Made by a program: the position numbers and the translations under genes | Notes under the pieces: generated by a model | What the model saw: the letters and a program-made list of their open reading frames with translations, nothing else | The model's database searches: none | Told to the model about the DNA's origin: nothing | Assembly: GCA_947084925.1 (NCBI GenBank) | Contig: CAMTUJ010000034.1 | Location: forward strand, 1 to 20,009 | From: JAGPUQ01 sp947084925 | GTDB lineage: Bacteria; Pseudomonadota; Gammaproteobacteria; Pseudomonadales; Porticoccaceae | Length of the DNA stretch: 20,009 nucleotides | Direction of reading: 5' to 3' | Part shown: positions 6,801-14,178 of the stretch, one piece after another | Layout: every line of letters begins with the position of its first letter | Numbering within the stretch: position 1 is the stretch's first letter

Positions 6801-7616
6801 TCATGCGCGCCTGATCTGCTCCGCCAGATCAACAAGACTGTCCGTCACATACGTCCACTCACCTTCCGGATAAATCTCCGCCGCCGACAGATAAAGCTTG
6901 CCCGCTTCTGGCTCCCGGGGTTTGACGGGCCCGCCAAACTCGTCCGGACGCATGATGAAAGCCGTTTGCATGCCGTGCCCCGCGGCATGGGGCAGTTCCG
7001 CCTGGTGCGCGGCGACCATGCAGACTTCTTCCGGCGCCAAACCCAGCGCGGCGATGGACTTGAGGTAGGTATCGGGATGTGGTTTGTACATTTGCGCGAC
7101 CGACGCGCCAAGAATGATGTCCCACGGCAGGCCCGCATGGCGCGCGAGATTGACCATGTCGATGAAGTTGCCGTTGGACATCGGCGCAATGATGGCCTGG
7201 CCTTTGAGCAGGCGCAGCCCCGCCACGGTGTCCGGCCAGGGCTCCAGACGATCCCAGACGGTGGTCAGTTCGTCCAGCTCGTGTGCCGATACCGATCCCG
7301 GAAAATGCGCTTTCATCACCACCTCAAGATTCTCGCGCTGGATTTCGCGCAAGGGACGAAACGCGGTTTGCCGCGCGGCCTGGGTAAAGGTCGATAGCGC
7401 GTAGGCGGTGCGCCAGGCGATGGCCATGGCGCCGGCATCGCACGTCACGCCGTGCTCGCGCGCAAAACGTTCGAACCGGCGCTTGAGCGGCCCGTAGAAA
7501 TCGCAGACCGTGCCGTAGGTGTCGAAGAACACCGCGCGGACTTTGTGTTCGCCTTTGCGCGGCGTGGTTTTGGCGCCGATTTTGATGGCGGCCAGCAGAT
7601 CGTTCAATCCGGACAT
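6801..7616 (-). CDS. Type II haloacid dehalogenase-like HAD hydrolase
   Basis: A 271-residue HAD-superfamily protein. It matches the L-2-haloacid dehalogenase branch: nucleophile D32 and T36 in FFDTYGTVCDF, R69 in AIAWRTAY (aligned with the halide-binding Arg41 of L-DEX), S147-N148 in APMSNGNF, and K168 in VAQMYKPHPDTY. The third motif reads VAAHQAELPHAAGHG, with E187 where L-DEX has Asp180. Enzymes of this branch hydrolyse 2-haloacids with inversion, but many members have other or unknown substrates, so dehalogenase activity is not proven. The start at 7616 follows GGGAG at a slightly long spacing, and about 25 residues precede the HAD core. It is transcribed divergently from the VOC/CoA-transferase pair, which hints at shared function or regulation. 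A promoter with a palindromic spacer lies upstream. Confidence 0.87.
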   Translation of the reverse strand: MSGLNDLLAAIKIGAKTTPRKGEHKVRAVFFDTYGTVCDFYGPLKRRFERFAREHGVTCDAGAMAIAWRTAYALSTFTQAARQTAFRPLREIQRENLEVVMKAHFPGSVSAHELDELTTVWDRLEPWPDTVAGLRLLKGQAIIAPMSNGNFIDMVNLARHAGLPWDIILGASVAQMYKPHPDTYLKSIAALGLAPEEVCMVAAHQAELPHAAGHGMQTAFIMRPDEFGGPVKPREPEAGKLYLSAAEIYPEGEWTYVTDSLVDLAEQIRRA

Positions 7617-7648
7617 TGGTTATTTTCTCCCGGTGAATGGACGCTGAG

Positions 7649-7676
7649 TGTATACGTGCACACTTGCACGGACCAA
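7649..7676 (-). promoter_or_regulatory. Candidate promoter of the dehalogenase-like gene with palindromic operator in the spacer
   Basis: On the minus strand TTGGTC (7676-7671) and TATACA (7654-7649) are separated by 16 bases. Those 16 bases (7670-7655) are a perfect inverted repeat, CGTGCA-AGTG-TGCACG read on the minus strand. A repressor bound there would block polymerase directly. The predicted transcript start lies about 25 bases before the start codon. Confidence 0.55.
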
Positions 7677-7694
7677 GGCGCGCAGTGCCATCCA

Positions 7695-7722
7695 TTGAAT
7701 TGGCGGCTCCAGGCTGTAAGCT
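7695..7722 (+). promoter_or_regulatory. Possible promoter of the VOC / CoA-transferase genes
   Basis: TTGAAT and TAAGCT are separated by 16 bases, upstream of the VOC gene and only 18 bases from the divergent dehalogenase -35 box. The -35 box is good and the -10 box is partial. Confidence 0.38.
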
Positions 7723-7786
7723 GGTGATCACCACATAACAGCCCACCACGGACCGGCGACACCCGCTGTCCGCAGGAGAGAAAATC

Positions 7787-8635
7787 ATGATCACCGGAAT
7801 GCCCCGCATCGCGATTGCCGCCCACGATTTCAGCGCCCTGGTCAGCCTGTTCAGGGACAAGTTGCACATGCCCGTGCTCGACCTCTCGGAGCTGAGCCGC
7901 AAGGAGTACGGCGCCGCGCTCGGCATGTGCGTGCCCGCCGGTGGCAGCAATATCGAACTGATGTGTCCCGTCGATCCGGATACACCGCTCAGCAAAAGCT
8001 TGCAGGGATTTCTGGATCGGCGCGGCGAAGGTCTGTTCGCCTTGATGCTGGAAGCACCGGTACCCGACGATGAAGCCGCCGAGTTGGCCGAGCGCGGCCT
8101 CAACGTGATGCCGCTGATGCCCGGAGCCTTTGGCCGCGACGTCCATCCAGGCTCCACCCACGGCGTGTTGATTCGCGTCTACCCGGTGAATTCGTTCAAG
8201 GGCGAGTACAAGCGCGCGCTCGACGACCGCGCGCCGCGTCTGTCCGGCATCGTCCGCGTCATTGTGGCGGTCGAGGATATCGAGCACGCGGTGGAAGTCT
8301 ACGGCAGCCAGTTCAAACTGCCCATGGGAAAAATCCTGGACGACGCCGAGCGCGGGGTCTGGTCGGCCATCTGCCGGCCACCGACCGGCGGCGTGATCGA
8401 ACTGGTGGCGGTCAAGGATCCGTCGCGAACCTTTGCGCGCGCCATCGAGCGTCATCTCGAAGAAAAACGCGAAGGCATGTATGCCCTGGTGCTGGAATCG
8501 CCCGATCTGCCCGCAACCGCGAAATCCCTCGCCGGCCACGGGATCCGGGTGCACCCGGCGGCGGATAACCGCAATGTGCTGGAAGTGCCCCGCGAAGACG
8601 CCTTCGGGGCCTTGATCCGGATCCAGGCGGCCTGA
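7787..8635 (+). CDS. Two-domain VOC (glyoxalase / extradiol dioxygenase fold) protein
   Basis: A 282-residue protein made of two similar halves. Each half starts with a beta-strand and helix of the vicinal oxygen chelate type (PRIAIAAHDFSALVSLFRD near 6-24 and RVIVAVEDIEHAVEVYGSQF near 157-176). Each has a glutamate-bearing strand (SNIELMCP; GVIELVAV). VOC enzymes include glyoxalases, isomerases, epimerases such as methylmalonyl-CoA epimerase, and dioxygenases; I cannot assign one. Translation starts at ATG 7787 after AGGAGAG at 6-base spacing. The CoA-transferase/racemase gene follows after 99 bases on the same strand, and the dehalogenase-like gene is divergent. The set suggests handling of an acyl-CoA or 2-substituted carboxylic acid, which is inference. 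Confidence 0.83.
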   Translation: MITGMPRIAIAAHDFSALVSLFRDKLHMPVLDLSELSRKEYGAALGMCVPAGGSNIELMCPVDPDTPLSKSLQGFLDRRGEGLFALMLEAPVPDDEAAELAERGLNVMPLMPGAFGRDVHPGSTHGVLIRVYPVNSFKGEYKRALDDRAPRLSGIVRVIVAVEDIEHAVEVYGSQFKLPMGKILDDAERGVWSAICRPPTGGVIELVAVKDPSRTFARAIERHLEEKREGMYALVLESPDLPATAKSLAGHGIRVHPAADNRNVLEVPREDAFGALIRIQAA

Positions 8636-8734
8636 GCGGTTGCGCGCGCCGTTCTGAACGCGCCGCTCTGAAAAAACAAGGCGCGCTCCGCGTCAACACT
8701 GTCGCCGCACAAACATCATCGAGGACCACACGCC

Positions 8735-9940
8735 ATGAAATCGCCACTCGACGGAATCCGCATCCTGGAACTGAACCGCGTCGCGCCCGGTTCCTTCTGC
8801 ACCATGATGCTGGGCGACATGGGGGCGGAGGTCCTCAAGATCGAAACCCCGGCCCAGTCCGGCGCCGCCAAACACATGGGCGCCAAGGACGACGATCTCT
8901 GGGTACGGTCGGAATTCGCCAATCGCAACAAAAAGAGCATGACGCTCAACCTGAAAGATCCGGCGGCGCAGACAGTGCTGCACGAGCTGGTCGCGAAGTC
9001 CGATGTGGTGATCGAGGGGTTCCGCCCCGGGGTCGGCGCGCGGCTGGGCGCGGATTACGCAACCCTGAGCGCGCTCAACCCGCGCCTGGTGTATTGCTCG
9101 CTGAGCGGCTTCGGACAGGACGGACCCTATCGCGACCGCGCGGGGCACGATCTCAACTACCTCGCGATCGCGGGCGTGCTCGGCCAGCTTGGTACCCAGG
9201 GCAGCGCGCCCCCGATCCCGCTCAACATCGTCGCCGATTACGCCGGTGCCGCCCTCCATGGTGTGATCGGCATCCTGCTCGCGCTGCTCGCCCGCCAGAG
9301 CACCGGGCGCGGGCAGCAGGTCGACGTGGCTTATCTGGATACCGCGTTCGCGCTGCTCACGGCGGTGCCGGGGATACGCAATTACTTCGTCGGCGGCGCG
9401 GAGGCGCAACGCGGCGAAAACGTGTTTGCCGGCGCGCATCCCTACTACGCCGTGTATCCGACCCGCGACGAACGCTGGCTGTCGGTCGGCTGTATGGAAC
9501 CCTGGCTGTGGAGCAACTTTTGCGAGGCCCTGGGGCGTCCGGATCTCAAGCGTCAGGGCATGCAGACCGACGATTTTCAGCGTTCCCCCAGCGCCGCGCA
9601 GCGTGCGGCCAAGGGAGAGATCGAGACGATCATACGCACCCGCACGCTCTCCGAATGGGTGGCGTTTTTCGCCGACACCGATGTGTGCGTCGGCGAAGTC
9701 AACGGCCTCGCCGAAGCCGTCAACGATCCGCAGTTGCGCCACCGGAACATGATTCTGCCCGCCGGCGATCCCCGTCAGCCCGCCGCGACCCAGCCGGGAA
9801 TCGCCATCAAGCTCACCGAGACCCCCGGCTCGATTCGCAGCCGCCCGCCGACACCGGGCGAACACACCGATCAGGTGCTGCGTGACCTCGGCCGCTCGCC
9901 GGCGCAGATCGCGGCGCTGCGCGCGGCGGGCGCGGTCTGA
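8735..9940 (+). CDS. CaiB/BaiF class III CoA-transferase, alpha-methylacyl-CoA racemase-like
   Basis: A 401-residue protein of full family length, starting MKSPLDGIRILELNRVAPGS. Landmarks of the CoA-transferase III family are FANRNKKSMTLNLKD (about 61-75), SGFGQDGPYRDRAGHDLNY and VADYAGAALHG. By alignment from memory with the mycobacterial racemase MCR, the catalytic His126-Asp127, Asp156 and Glu241 correspond to H138-D139, D168 and E255 here. That favours a 2-methylacyl-CoA racemase or a related CoA-transferase over formyl-CoA transferase. The chemistry would be inversion at the alpha-carbon of an acyl-CoA, or CoA transfer between acids, in the cytoplasm. It follows the VOC gene on the same strand and is probably co-transcribed with it. 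Substrate unknown. Confidence 0.9.
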   Translation: MKSPLDGIRILELNRVAPGSFCTMMLGDMGAEVLKIETPAQSGAAKHMGAKDDDLWVRSEFANRNKKSMTLNLKDPAAQTVLHELVAKSDVVIEGFRPGVGARLGADYATLSALNPRLVYCSLSGFGQDGPYRDRAGHDLNYLAIAGVLGQLGTQGSAPPIPLNIVADYAGAALHGVIGILLALLARQSTGRGQQVDVAYLDTAFALLTAVPGIRNYFVGGAEAQRGENVFAGAHPYYAVYPTRDERWLSVGCMEPWLWSNFCEALGRPDLKRQGMQTDDFQRSPSAAQRAAKGEIETIIRTRTLSEWVAFFADTDVCVGEVNGLAEAVNDPQLRHRNMILPAGDPRQPAATQPGIAIKLTETPGSIRSRPPTPGEHTDQVLRDLGRSPAQIAALRAAGAV

Positions 9941-10081
9941 GGGAATGGTGGGGGCTGGCATCACCTACAACCGCGCGTGTCGTGCAAAAGGTTTGCCCGG
10001 GTGCGGCAATACTCCGGGCGTGCGACCCATCGCACGGCGCATCGGGCTAAACTGACCTGCCCCTACAGTAGAGGTTCTGTC

Positions 10082-10297
10082 ATGAACACAAAGCCGCAAC
10101 AGCTCCCGTTGGAAGAGCGGATCAAGCTGGTTGAAGATCTGTGGGACAGCATTGCCACCGACCAGCAGGCGCTGCGTCTCACGGTTGAACAGAGGTTTGA
10201 ACTTGATCGGCGCCTTGACGCTTACGAGATCGACAAGAACCGCGGCCGCCTGGCGAACGATGCGGTGGCTGATATACGGCGTAAACTCTCGCCTTAA
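10082..10297 (+). CDS. Addiction module antitoxin (PF09720 / TIGR02574 type)
   Basis: A 71-residue protein with the characteristic core LPLEERIKLVEDLWDSIA, in which the LVEDLWDSI helix is the family hallmark, and a charged C-terminal half ending in RRKLSP. Members pair with a ParE/RelE-fold toxin encoded directly downstream, neutralise it and usually repress the operon. Here the toxin gene begins 3 bases after this stop, which supports the assignment. The ATG at 10082 is the only start that fits the family N terminus. Confidence 0.9.
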   Translation: MNTKPQQLPLEERIKLVEDLWDSIATDQQALRLTVEQRFELDRRLDAYEIDKNRGRLANDAVADIRRKLSP

Positions 10298-10300
10298 ACC

Positions 10301-10597
10301 ATGACCTTCGAAGTTCGGCTTCGGCCCGAGGCAGAGCACGATTTGTCGGATGCGGCGGCCTGGTATGAGGAACAATTGTCCGGGCTGGGGCACCAGTTTC
10401 TCGATGCCGTGCTGACGGCACTCTTTTCCATTGCCGAAGCCCCGCGCAGGTATCCGCTTGTCCATAGAAATACACGGCGCGCCCTGATGCATCGATTCCC
10501 TTTTGGCGTCTACTACCGAATCGAAAACGCTACCTGTGTCGTGCTCGCGGTAATGCACGGTAGTCGCAACCCCAGGCAGTGGAAAATTCGTACATAA
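10301..10597 (+). CDS. ParE/RelE-fold toxin of a type II toxin-antitoxin system
   Basis: A 98-residue protein of usual length. It shows the ParE-like landmarks RLRPEAEHDLSDAAAWYEE, the helix LGHQFLDAVLTAL, the strand RFPFGVYYRIE and the terminal VMHGSRNPRQW. ParE toxins poison DNA gyrase, while RelE relatives cleave ribosome-bound mRNA; the sequence alone does not decide between them. The gene is co-directional with and 3 bases after its antitoxin. It looks intact. Confidence 0.92.
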   Translation: MTFEVRLRPEAEHDLSDAAAWYEEQLSGLGHQFLDAVLTALFSIAEAPRRYPLVHRNTRRALMHRFPFGVYYRIENATCVVLAVMHGSRNPRQWKIRT

Positions 10598-10864
10598 ACC
10601 AGACAAGAGGGATCACGTCTTGACTCGCGATGGCTGATGTCGCGCAAGGGCCTTGCTCACGAAGCCGTAGTGAGACCCCCGCGCTTCGTCAATCGCACCG
10701 CGTACCCGGCCAGCCAGTTGGAGTACGGTCAATTCTCGTGGCAACGCTGTTTCCAGGAAGATGTGGTGGGCGCAGCCTGGCCTGACGGTCATCCCGGTTC
10801 AGCGTCCCCGGCGACTCTGGTATTCTCCGGGCCCGTTTCCATCCAACACCGTCAGGGGTTCGCC

Positions 10865-12697
10865 ATGCCGACCTATCGCTCCCACACCACCACCCGCGGC
10901 CGCAACATGGCGGGCGCGCGCTCCCTGTGGCGCGCCACCGGCATGAAGGACGACGATTTCAACAAGCCCATCATCGCGGTGTCCAACAGCTTCACCCAGT
11001 TCGTGCCCGGTCATGTGCACCTCAAAGATCTGGGCCAGCTGGTGATCGGGGAGATCGAGCGGGCCGGCGGCGTCGGCAAGGAGTTCAACACCATCGCGGT
11101 GGACGACGGCATCGCCATGGGCCACGACGGCATGCTCTATTCGCTGCCGTCGCGGGATATCATCGCGGACTCGGTCGAGTACATGGTCAATGCCCACTGC
11201 GCCGACGCCCTGGTGTGCATCTCCAACTGCGACAAGATCACCCCCGGCATGTTGATGGCGGCGTTGCGCCTCAATATTCCCACCATCTTTGTGTCCGGCG
11301 GTCCCATGGAGGCGGGCAAGACCAAGCTGTCGGCGGACAAGCTGGATCTGGTCGATGCCATGATGATCGCGGTGGACGACAGCGCCAGCGACGAGAAAGT
11401 CGCCGAGTACGAGCGCTCCGCCTGTCCCACCTGCGGTTCTTGTTCCGGCATGTTCACCGCCAACTCGATGAACTGCCTGACCGAGGCGCTGGGTCTGTCG
11501 CTGCCCGGCAACGGCTCGGTGCTGGCCACCCATGCCGATCGCGAGCAACTCTTTCTGGAAGCCGGCCGGCGCATCGTCGCGCTGGCCCGCCGCCACTACG
11601 ACGACGACGACTACCGGGTGCTGCCGCGCTCCATCGCCAGTTTCGGGGCGTTCGAAAATGCCATGAGTCTCGACATCGCCATGGGTGGCTCCACCAACAC
11701 CATCCTGCATCTGCTGGCGGCCGCGCAGGAAGCCGAGGTGGATTTCACGCTGGCCGACATCGACCGGCTGTCCCACCAGGTACCGAACCTGTGCAAGGTG
11801 GCGCCCAGCACCCCCAAATACCACATGGAGGACGTGCACCGCGCCGGCGGCGTCATGGGCATTCTGGGCGAACTCGACCGCGCCGGTTTGCTGCACACGG
11901 ATCTGCCGACCGTCTATGCCGATACGATGGGCGAGGCGCTGGATGCCTGGGATATAAAACGCAACCCCGCGGAAGCGGTGAAAAACTTTTTCCTCGCCGG
12001 CCCGGGGGGGATTCCCACCCAGGTCGCCTTCAGTCAGGCCACGCGCTGGCCGAATCTCGACGACGACCGCGCCGAGGGCTGCATCCGCGCCGTCGCGCAC
12101 GCCTACAGCAAGGACGGCGGCCTCGCGGTGCTGTACGGCAATCTGGCGCCCAACGGTTGCGTGGTGAAGACCGCCGGCGTCGACGAATCCATTCTGGTGT
12201 TCGAAGGGCCGGCCCATGTGGTCGAGAGTCAGGAAGCGGCGGTGGACGCCATCCTCCACGAGCGCGTCAAGCCCGGCGCCGTGGTGGTGGTGCGCTACGA
12301 GGGTCCGCGCGGCGGACCCGGCATGCAGGAAATGCTCTATCCCACCAGCTACCTGAAATCCAAGGGACTCGGCAAGGCCTGCGCGCTGATCACCGATGGC
12401 CGCTTCTCGGGCGGCACCTCGGGGCTCTCCATAGGCCATGTCTCGCCGGAAGCGGCCGCGGGCGGCACCATCGGCCTGGTGGAAACGGGCGATCCCATCC
12501 GCATCGACATTCCCAACCGCGCCATCGAACTCCTGGTGAGCGAGGCTGAACTCGCCACGCGCCGGGAGCGGCGCGAAAAGCTCGGCTGGCACCCCGCCGA
12601 AAAACGCCCGCGCAAAGTCTCGGCGGCGCTCAAGGCCTACGCCCTGCTCGCCACCAGCGCCGACCGCGGCGCGGTGCGGGATCTCGGCAAGCTGTAA
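10865..12697 (+). CDS. ilvD: Dihydroxy-acid dehydratase
   Basis: A 610-residue enzyme, close to E. coli IlvD from end to end. It dehydrates 2,3-dihydroxy-isovalerate and 2,3-dihydroxy-3-methylvalerate to the 2-keto acids in valine, leucine and isoleucine synthesis, using an iron-sulfur cluster and Mg2+. The start MPTYRSHTTTRGRNMAGARS at 10865 matches the family N terminus; an in-frame extension to 10637 has no counterpart. Iron-sulfur cysteines lie in ISNCDKITPGM (C122) and ACPTCGSCSGM (C187-C193), the metal-site DDG motif is at 80-82, and FSGGTSGLSIGHVSPEA is near the C terminus. It stands alone, without other ilv genes, between two toxin-antitoxin modules. TATTCT at 10821 could be a -10 box, but I see no good -35. 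Confidence 0.98.
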   Translation: MPTYRSHTTTRGRNMAGARSLWRATGMKDDDFNKPIIAVSNSFTQFVPGHVHLKDLGQLVIGEIERAGGVGKEFNTIAVDDGIAMGHDGMLYSLPSRDIIADSVEYMVNAHCADALVCISNCDKITPGMLMAALRLNIPTIFVSGGPMEAGKTKLSADKLDLVDAMMIAVDDSASDEKVAEYERSACPTCGSCSGMFTANSMNCLTEALGLSLPGNGSVLATHADREQLFLEAGRRIVALARRHYDDDDYRVLPRSIASFGAFENAMSLDIAMGGSTNTILHLLAAAQEAEVDFTLADIDRLSHQVPNLCKVAPSTPKYHMEDVHRAGGVMGILGELDRAGLLHTDLPTVYADTMGEALDAWDIKRNPAEAVKNFFLAGPGGIPTQVAFSQATRWPNLDDDRAEGCIRAVAHAYSKDGGLAVLYGNLAPNGCVVKTAGVDESILVFEGPAHVVESQEAAVDAILHERVKPGAVVVVRYEGPRGGPGMQEMLYPTSYLKSKGLGKACALITDGRFSGGTSGLSIGHVSPEAAAGGTIGLVETGDPIRIDIPNRAIELLVSEAELATRRERREKLGWHPAEKRPRKVSAALKAYALLATSADRGAVRDLGKL

Positions 12698-12728
12698 CCC
12701 GCGCTGTCAGCGCTGCCGTTCTCTGCCA

Positions 12729-13188
12729 TTGAGAACGCTGAGGCTCGCCTGGGTCGCAATCGTGACCCGGGGCCGGGCGCCATTTACTGTTTTGAAGCAG
12801 CGGGTGGAAACAGAAAGCAACGAAGCGGTCAACCGGCTCCTGTCCGGTTCCTTGGCCTGCATTCGCAGCGCTGGCGAGGTGCGCTACAACGTCGTCTGCG
12901 CCGCACCCAGGCAGATTCCCGAAATATTCCGCGCCTTGAGCCCGGACAAGCCTGCGTCCCATGCCGAATTGTGTGAATTCTTCGACGCGGAAACCAGGAA
13001 CGGCGAGGACATCAGCCGATGCTGCGGCCTGCCCGACAAGGCTGTCGTCGCCATCAGCAGTTCGAGCGAAAGAATGCGGGCAATCTCGTTCCAGTCGCGG
13101 CGGCAAACTCACGGATACCTCCCGGCAGGTGAAGCACGCCGCTGACTACGAATTCATCACCTGGCGCGTCATCAAGGCACCGGATTGA
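12729..13188 (+). pseudogene. Possible frameshifted remnant of an unrecognised gene
   Basis: One frame runs from about 12729 to near 13090 and reads protein-like (..RYNVVCAAPRQIPEIFRALS.., ..SSSERMRAISFQSR). The +1-shifted frame then continues with SSRGGKLTDTSRQ and DYEFITWRVIKAPD, stopping at 13188. Joined near 13090-13110 the two make a plausible continuous protein of about 150 residues. I do not recognise the family and see no good start codon or Shine-Dalgarno. Alternatively, the whole 12698-13195 stretch is non-coding. It sits between ilvD and the VapBC-like module. Confidence 0.28.
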
Positions 13189-13200
13189 TTTATTTTTGGC

Positions 13201-13238
13201 ATGGAAATACCATAAAAGCCGTAATCCCATATTTACGG
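13201..13238 (+). promoter_or_regulatory. Inverted repeats upstream of the VapBC-like operon (candidate operator)
   Basis: Two palindromes lie directly before the antitoxin gene: ATGG-AAATA-CCAT (13201-13213) and CCGTAA-TCCCATAT-TTACGG (13219-13238). This AT-richer patch differs from its GC-rich surroundings. Ribbon-helix-helix antitoxins normally repress their own operon by binding such sites. A -35-like TTGGCA is at 13196-13201, but no well-spaced -10 box was identified. Confidence 0.5.
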
Positions 13239-13248
13239 GTGCTTTGAA

Positions 13249-13527
13249 ATGAAAACCACGATTGAAATGCCGGATGACCTGTTCCGTCGGGCCAAAGCCG
13301 TTGCGGCCCTGCAGGGGTTGAGCATGAAGGAATGGCTGACGAATCTTCTGCGGCGAGAAGTCGGCGCTGGCACCACGGCGCCGTCGTCAGATCAGGACCG
13401 GGAGCAGGAAGCCGACGCATTCATTCAGGAGTTGAATCGCCTGGCGTCGGATATTTCTGCCCATTGGCAGGGACCGCAAGATGCCGTGGCTGTCATGCGC
13501 GAACAACGCCGGGATCTTGGCGAATGA
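13249..13527 (+). CDS. Ribbon-helix-helix antitoxin (VapB-like)
   Basis: A 92-residue protein with an N-terminal ribbon-helix-helix pattern: the beta-strand KTTIEMPD, helix LFRRAKAVAALQ, a turn, then helix SMKEWLTNLLRREV. The rest is a charged toxin-binding tail. Such antitoxins dimerise on DNA through the N-terminal strand and wrap the PIN toxin with the tail. The stop codon overlaps the start of the PIN-domain gene by 4 bp (ATGA), the usual arrangement of a vapBC pair. Candidate operator palindromes lie just upstream. Confidence 0.85.
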   Translation: MKTTIEMPDDLFRRAKAVAALQGLSMKEWLTNLLRREVGAGTTAPSSDQDREQEADAFIQELNRLASDISAHWQGPQDAVAVMREQRRDLGE

Positions 13528-13946
13528 TCATTGATGCCTCCGTCTGGATCGCCAGTGTGCTCGAAAAGGAAGTGCACCATGAAGGCAGCCTCGCGTTCAT
13601 GCACCGGTTTGTCAGGGAACGGCAGATTGCGACCGTCCCCATGCTGGTCTGGGCCCAAATTGCCGGGGCAGTGGCCCGCCGCACGGGCGACACCGACAGG
13701 GGCCTGAAGGTGGCCGGACTCATCACCGGGCAACCATGGGTAAGATGCGTGCCCATGGATGCAACTTCGGCCGATGAATCCATGCGCCTTGCCGCCCGGT
13801 TACGACTGCGCGGCGCCGACGCCGTCTACGTCGCCCTTGCGACCACATACCGCGAGCCGCTGATCACCCTGGACGCTGAAATGCTCGAACGCGCCGGTGG
13901 CGTCGCGGAAGTCCTCACGCCCGAACAATGGCTTCAGACAAGCTGA
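13524..13946 (+). CDS. PIN-domain toxin (VapC-like) with Glu-to-Gln change at an active-site position
   Basis: A 140-residue PIN-domain protein starting MIIDASVWIASVLEKE. VapC toxins are Mg2+-dependent ribonucleases that cut tRNA or rRNA. Their metal is held by about four acidic residues. Here D4 (MIID), D99 (RLRGADAVYVALA) and D117 (LITLDAEM) are present. The segment that in close relatives reads LLxAEVAGAxARRTG is LVWAQIAGAVARRTG, so the normally conserved Glu is Q45 (codon CAA). ATG 13524 overlaps the antitoxin stop, and the frame is otherwise full length. The protein could be catalytically weakened or dead, or could use a different ligand. Confidence 0.9.
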   Translation: MIIDASVWIASVLEKEVHHEGSLAFMHRFVRERQIATVPMLVWAQIAGAVARRTGDTDRGLKVAGLITGQPWVRCVPMDATSADESMRLAARLRLRGADAVYVALATTYREPLITLDAEMLERAGGVAEVLTPEQWLQTS

Positions 13947-14178
13947 AGCGCGGGGCGCGGGAGGTGAAGCCCGTCTGCGCGGCCCCCGACTACACGCGCA
14001 AGCTCTACCTGATAGAGAAAGGCATCCGGAGCGCGTGGCGGCAAGGTGCGACGGGGATCAACTGTGAGGGGGTGTTGCCGCACTGGCGGATGGCGAGCGT
14101 CATCGCCCGGCTTGCGTTCGAACCTGGTCAGACGTGGCCCTCGTCGGACGCCTGGTTCGGAGTGTTCATGAACGGTCG

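Noticed and set aside
9995..10019. Inverted repeat GCCCGG..CCGGGC as a terminator after the CoA-transferase gene
   Set aside because: A 6-bp stem with a 13-base loop and no T run is too weak to call in GC-rich DNA.
10637..10864. N-terminal extension of IlvD by 76 residues
   Set aside because: The extension has no match to IlvD. The family N terminus MPTYRSHTTT.. starts at 10865.
10799..12592. Long antisense frame under ilvD
   Set aside because: Shadow of the strongly conserved ilvD, with His/Gly/Val-biased composition.
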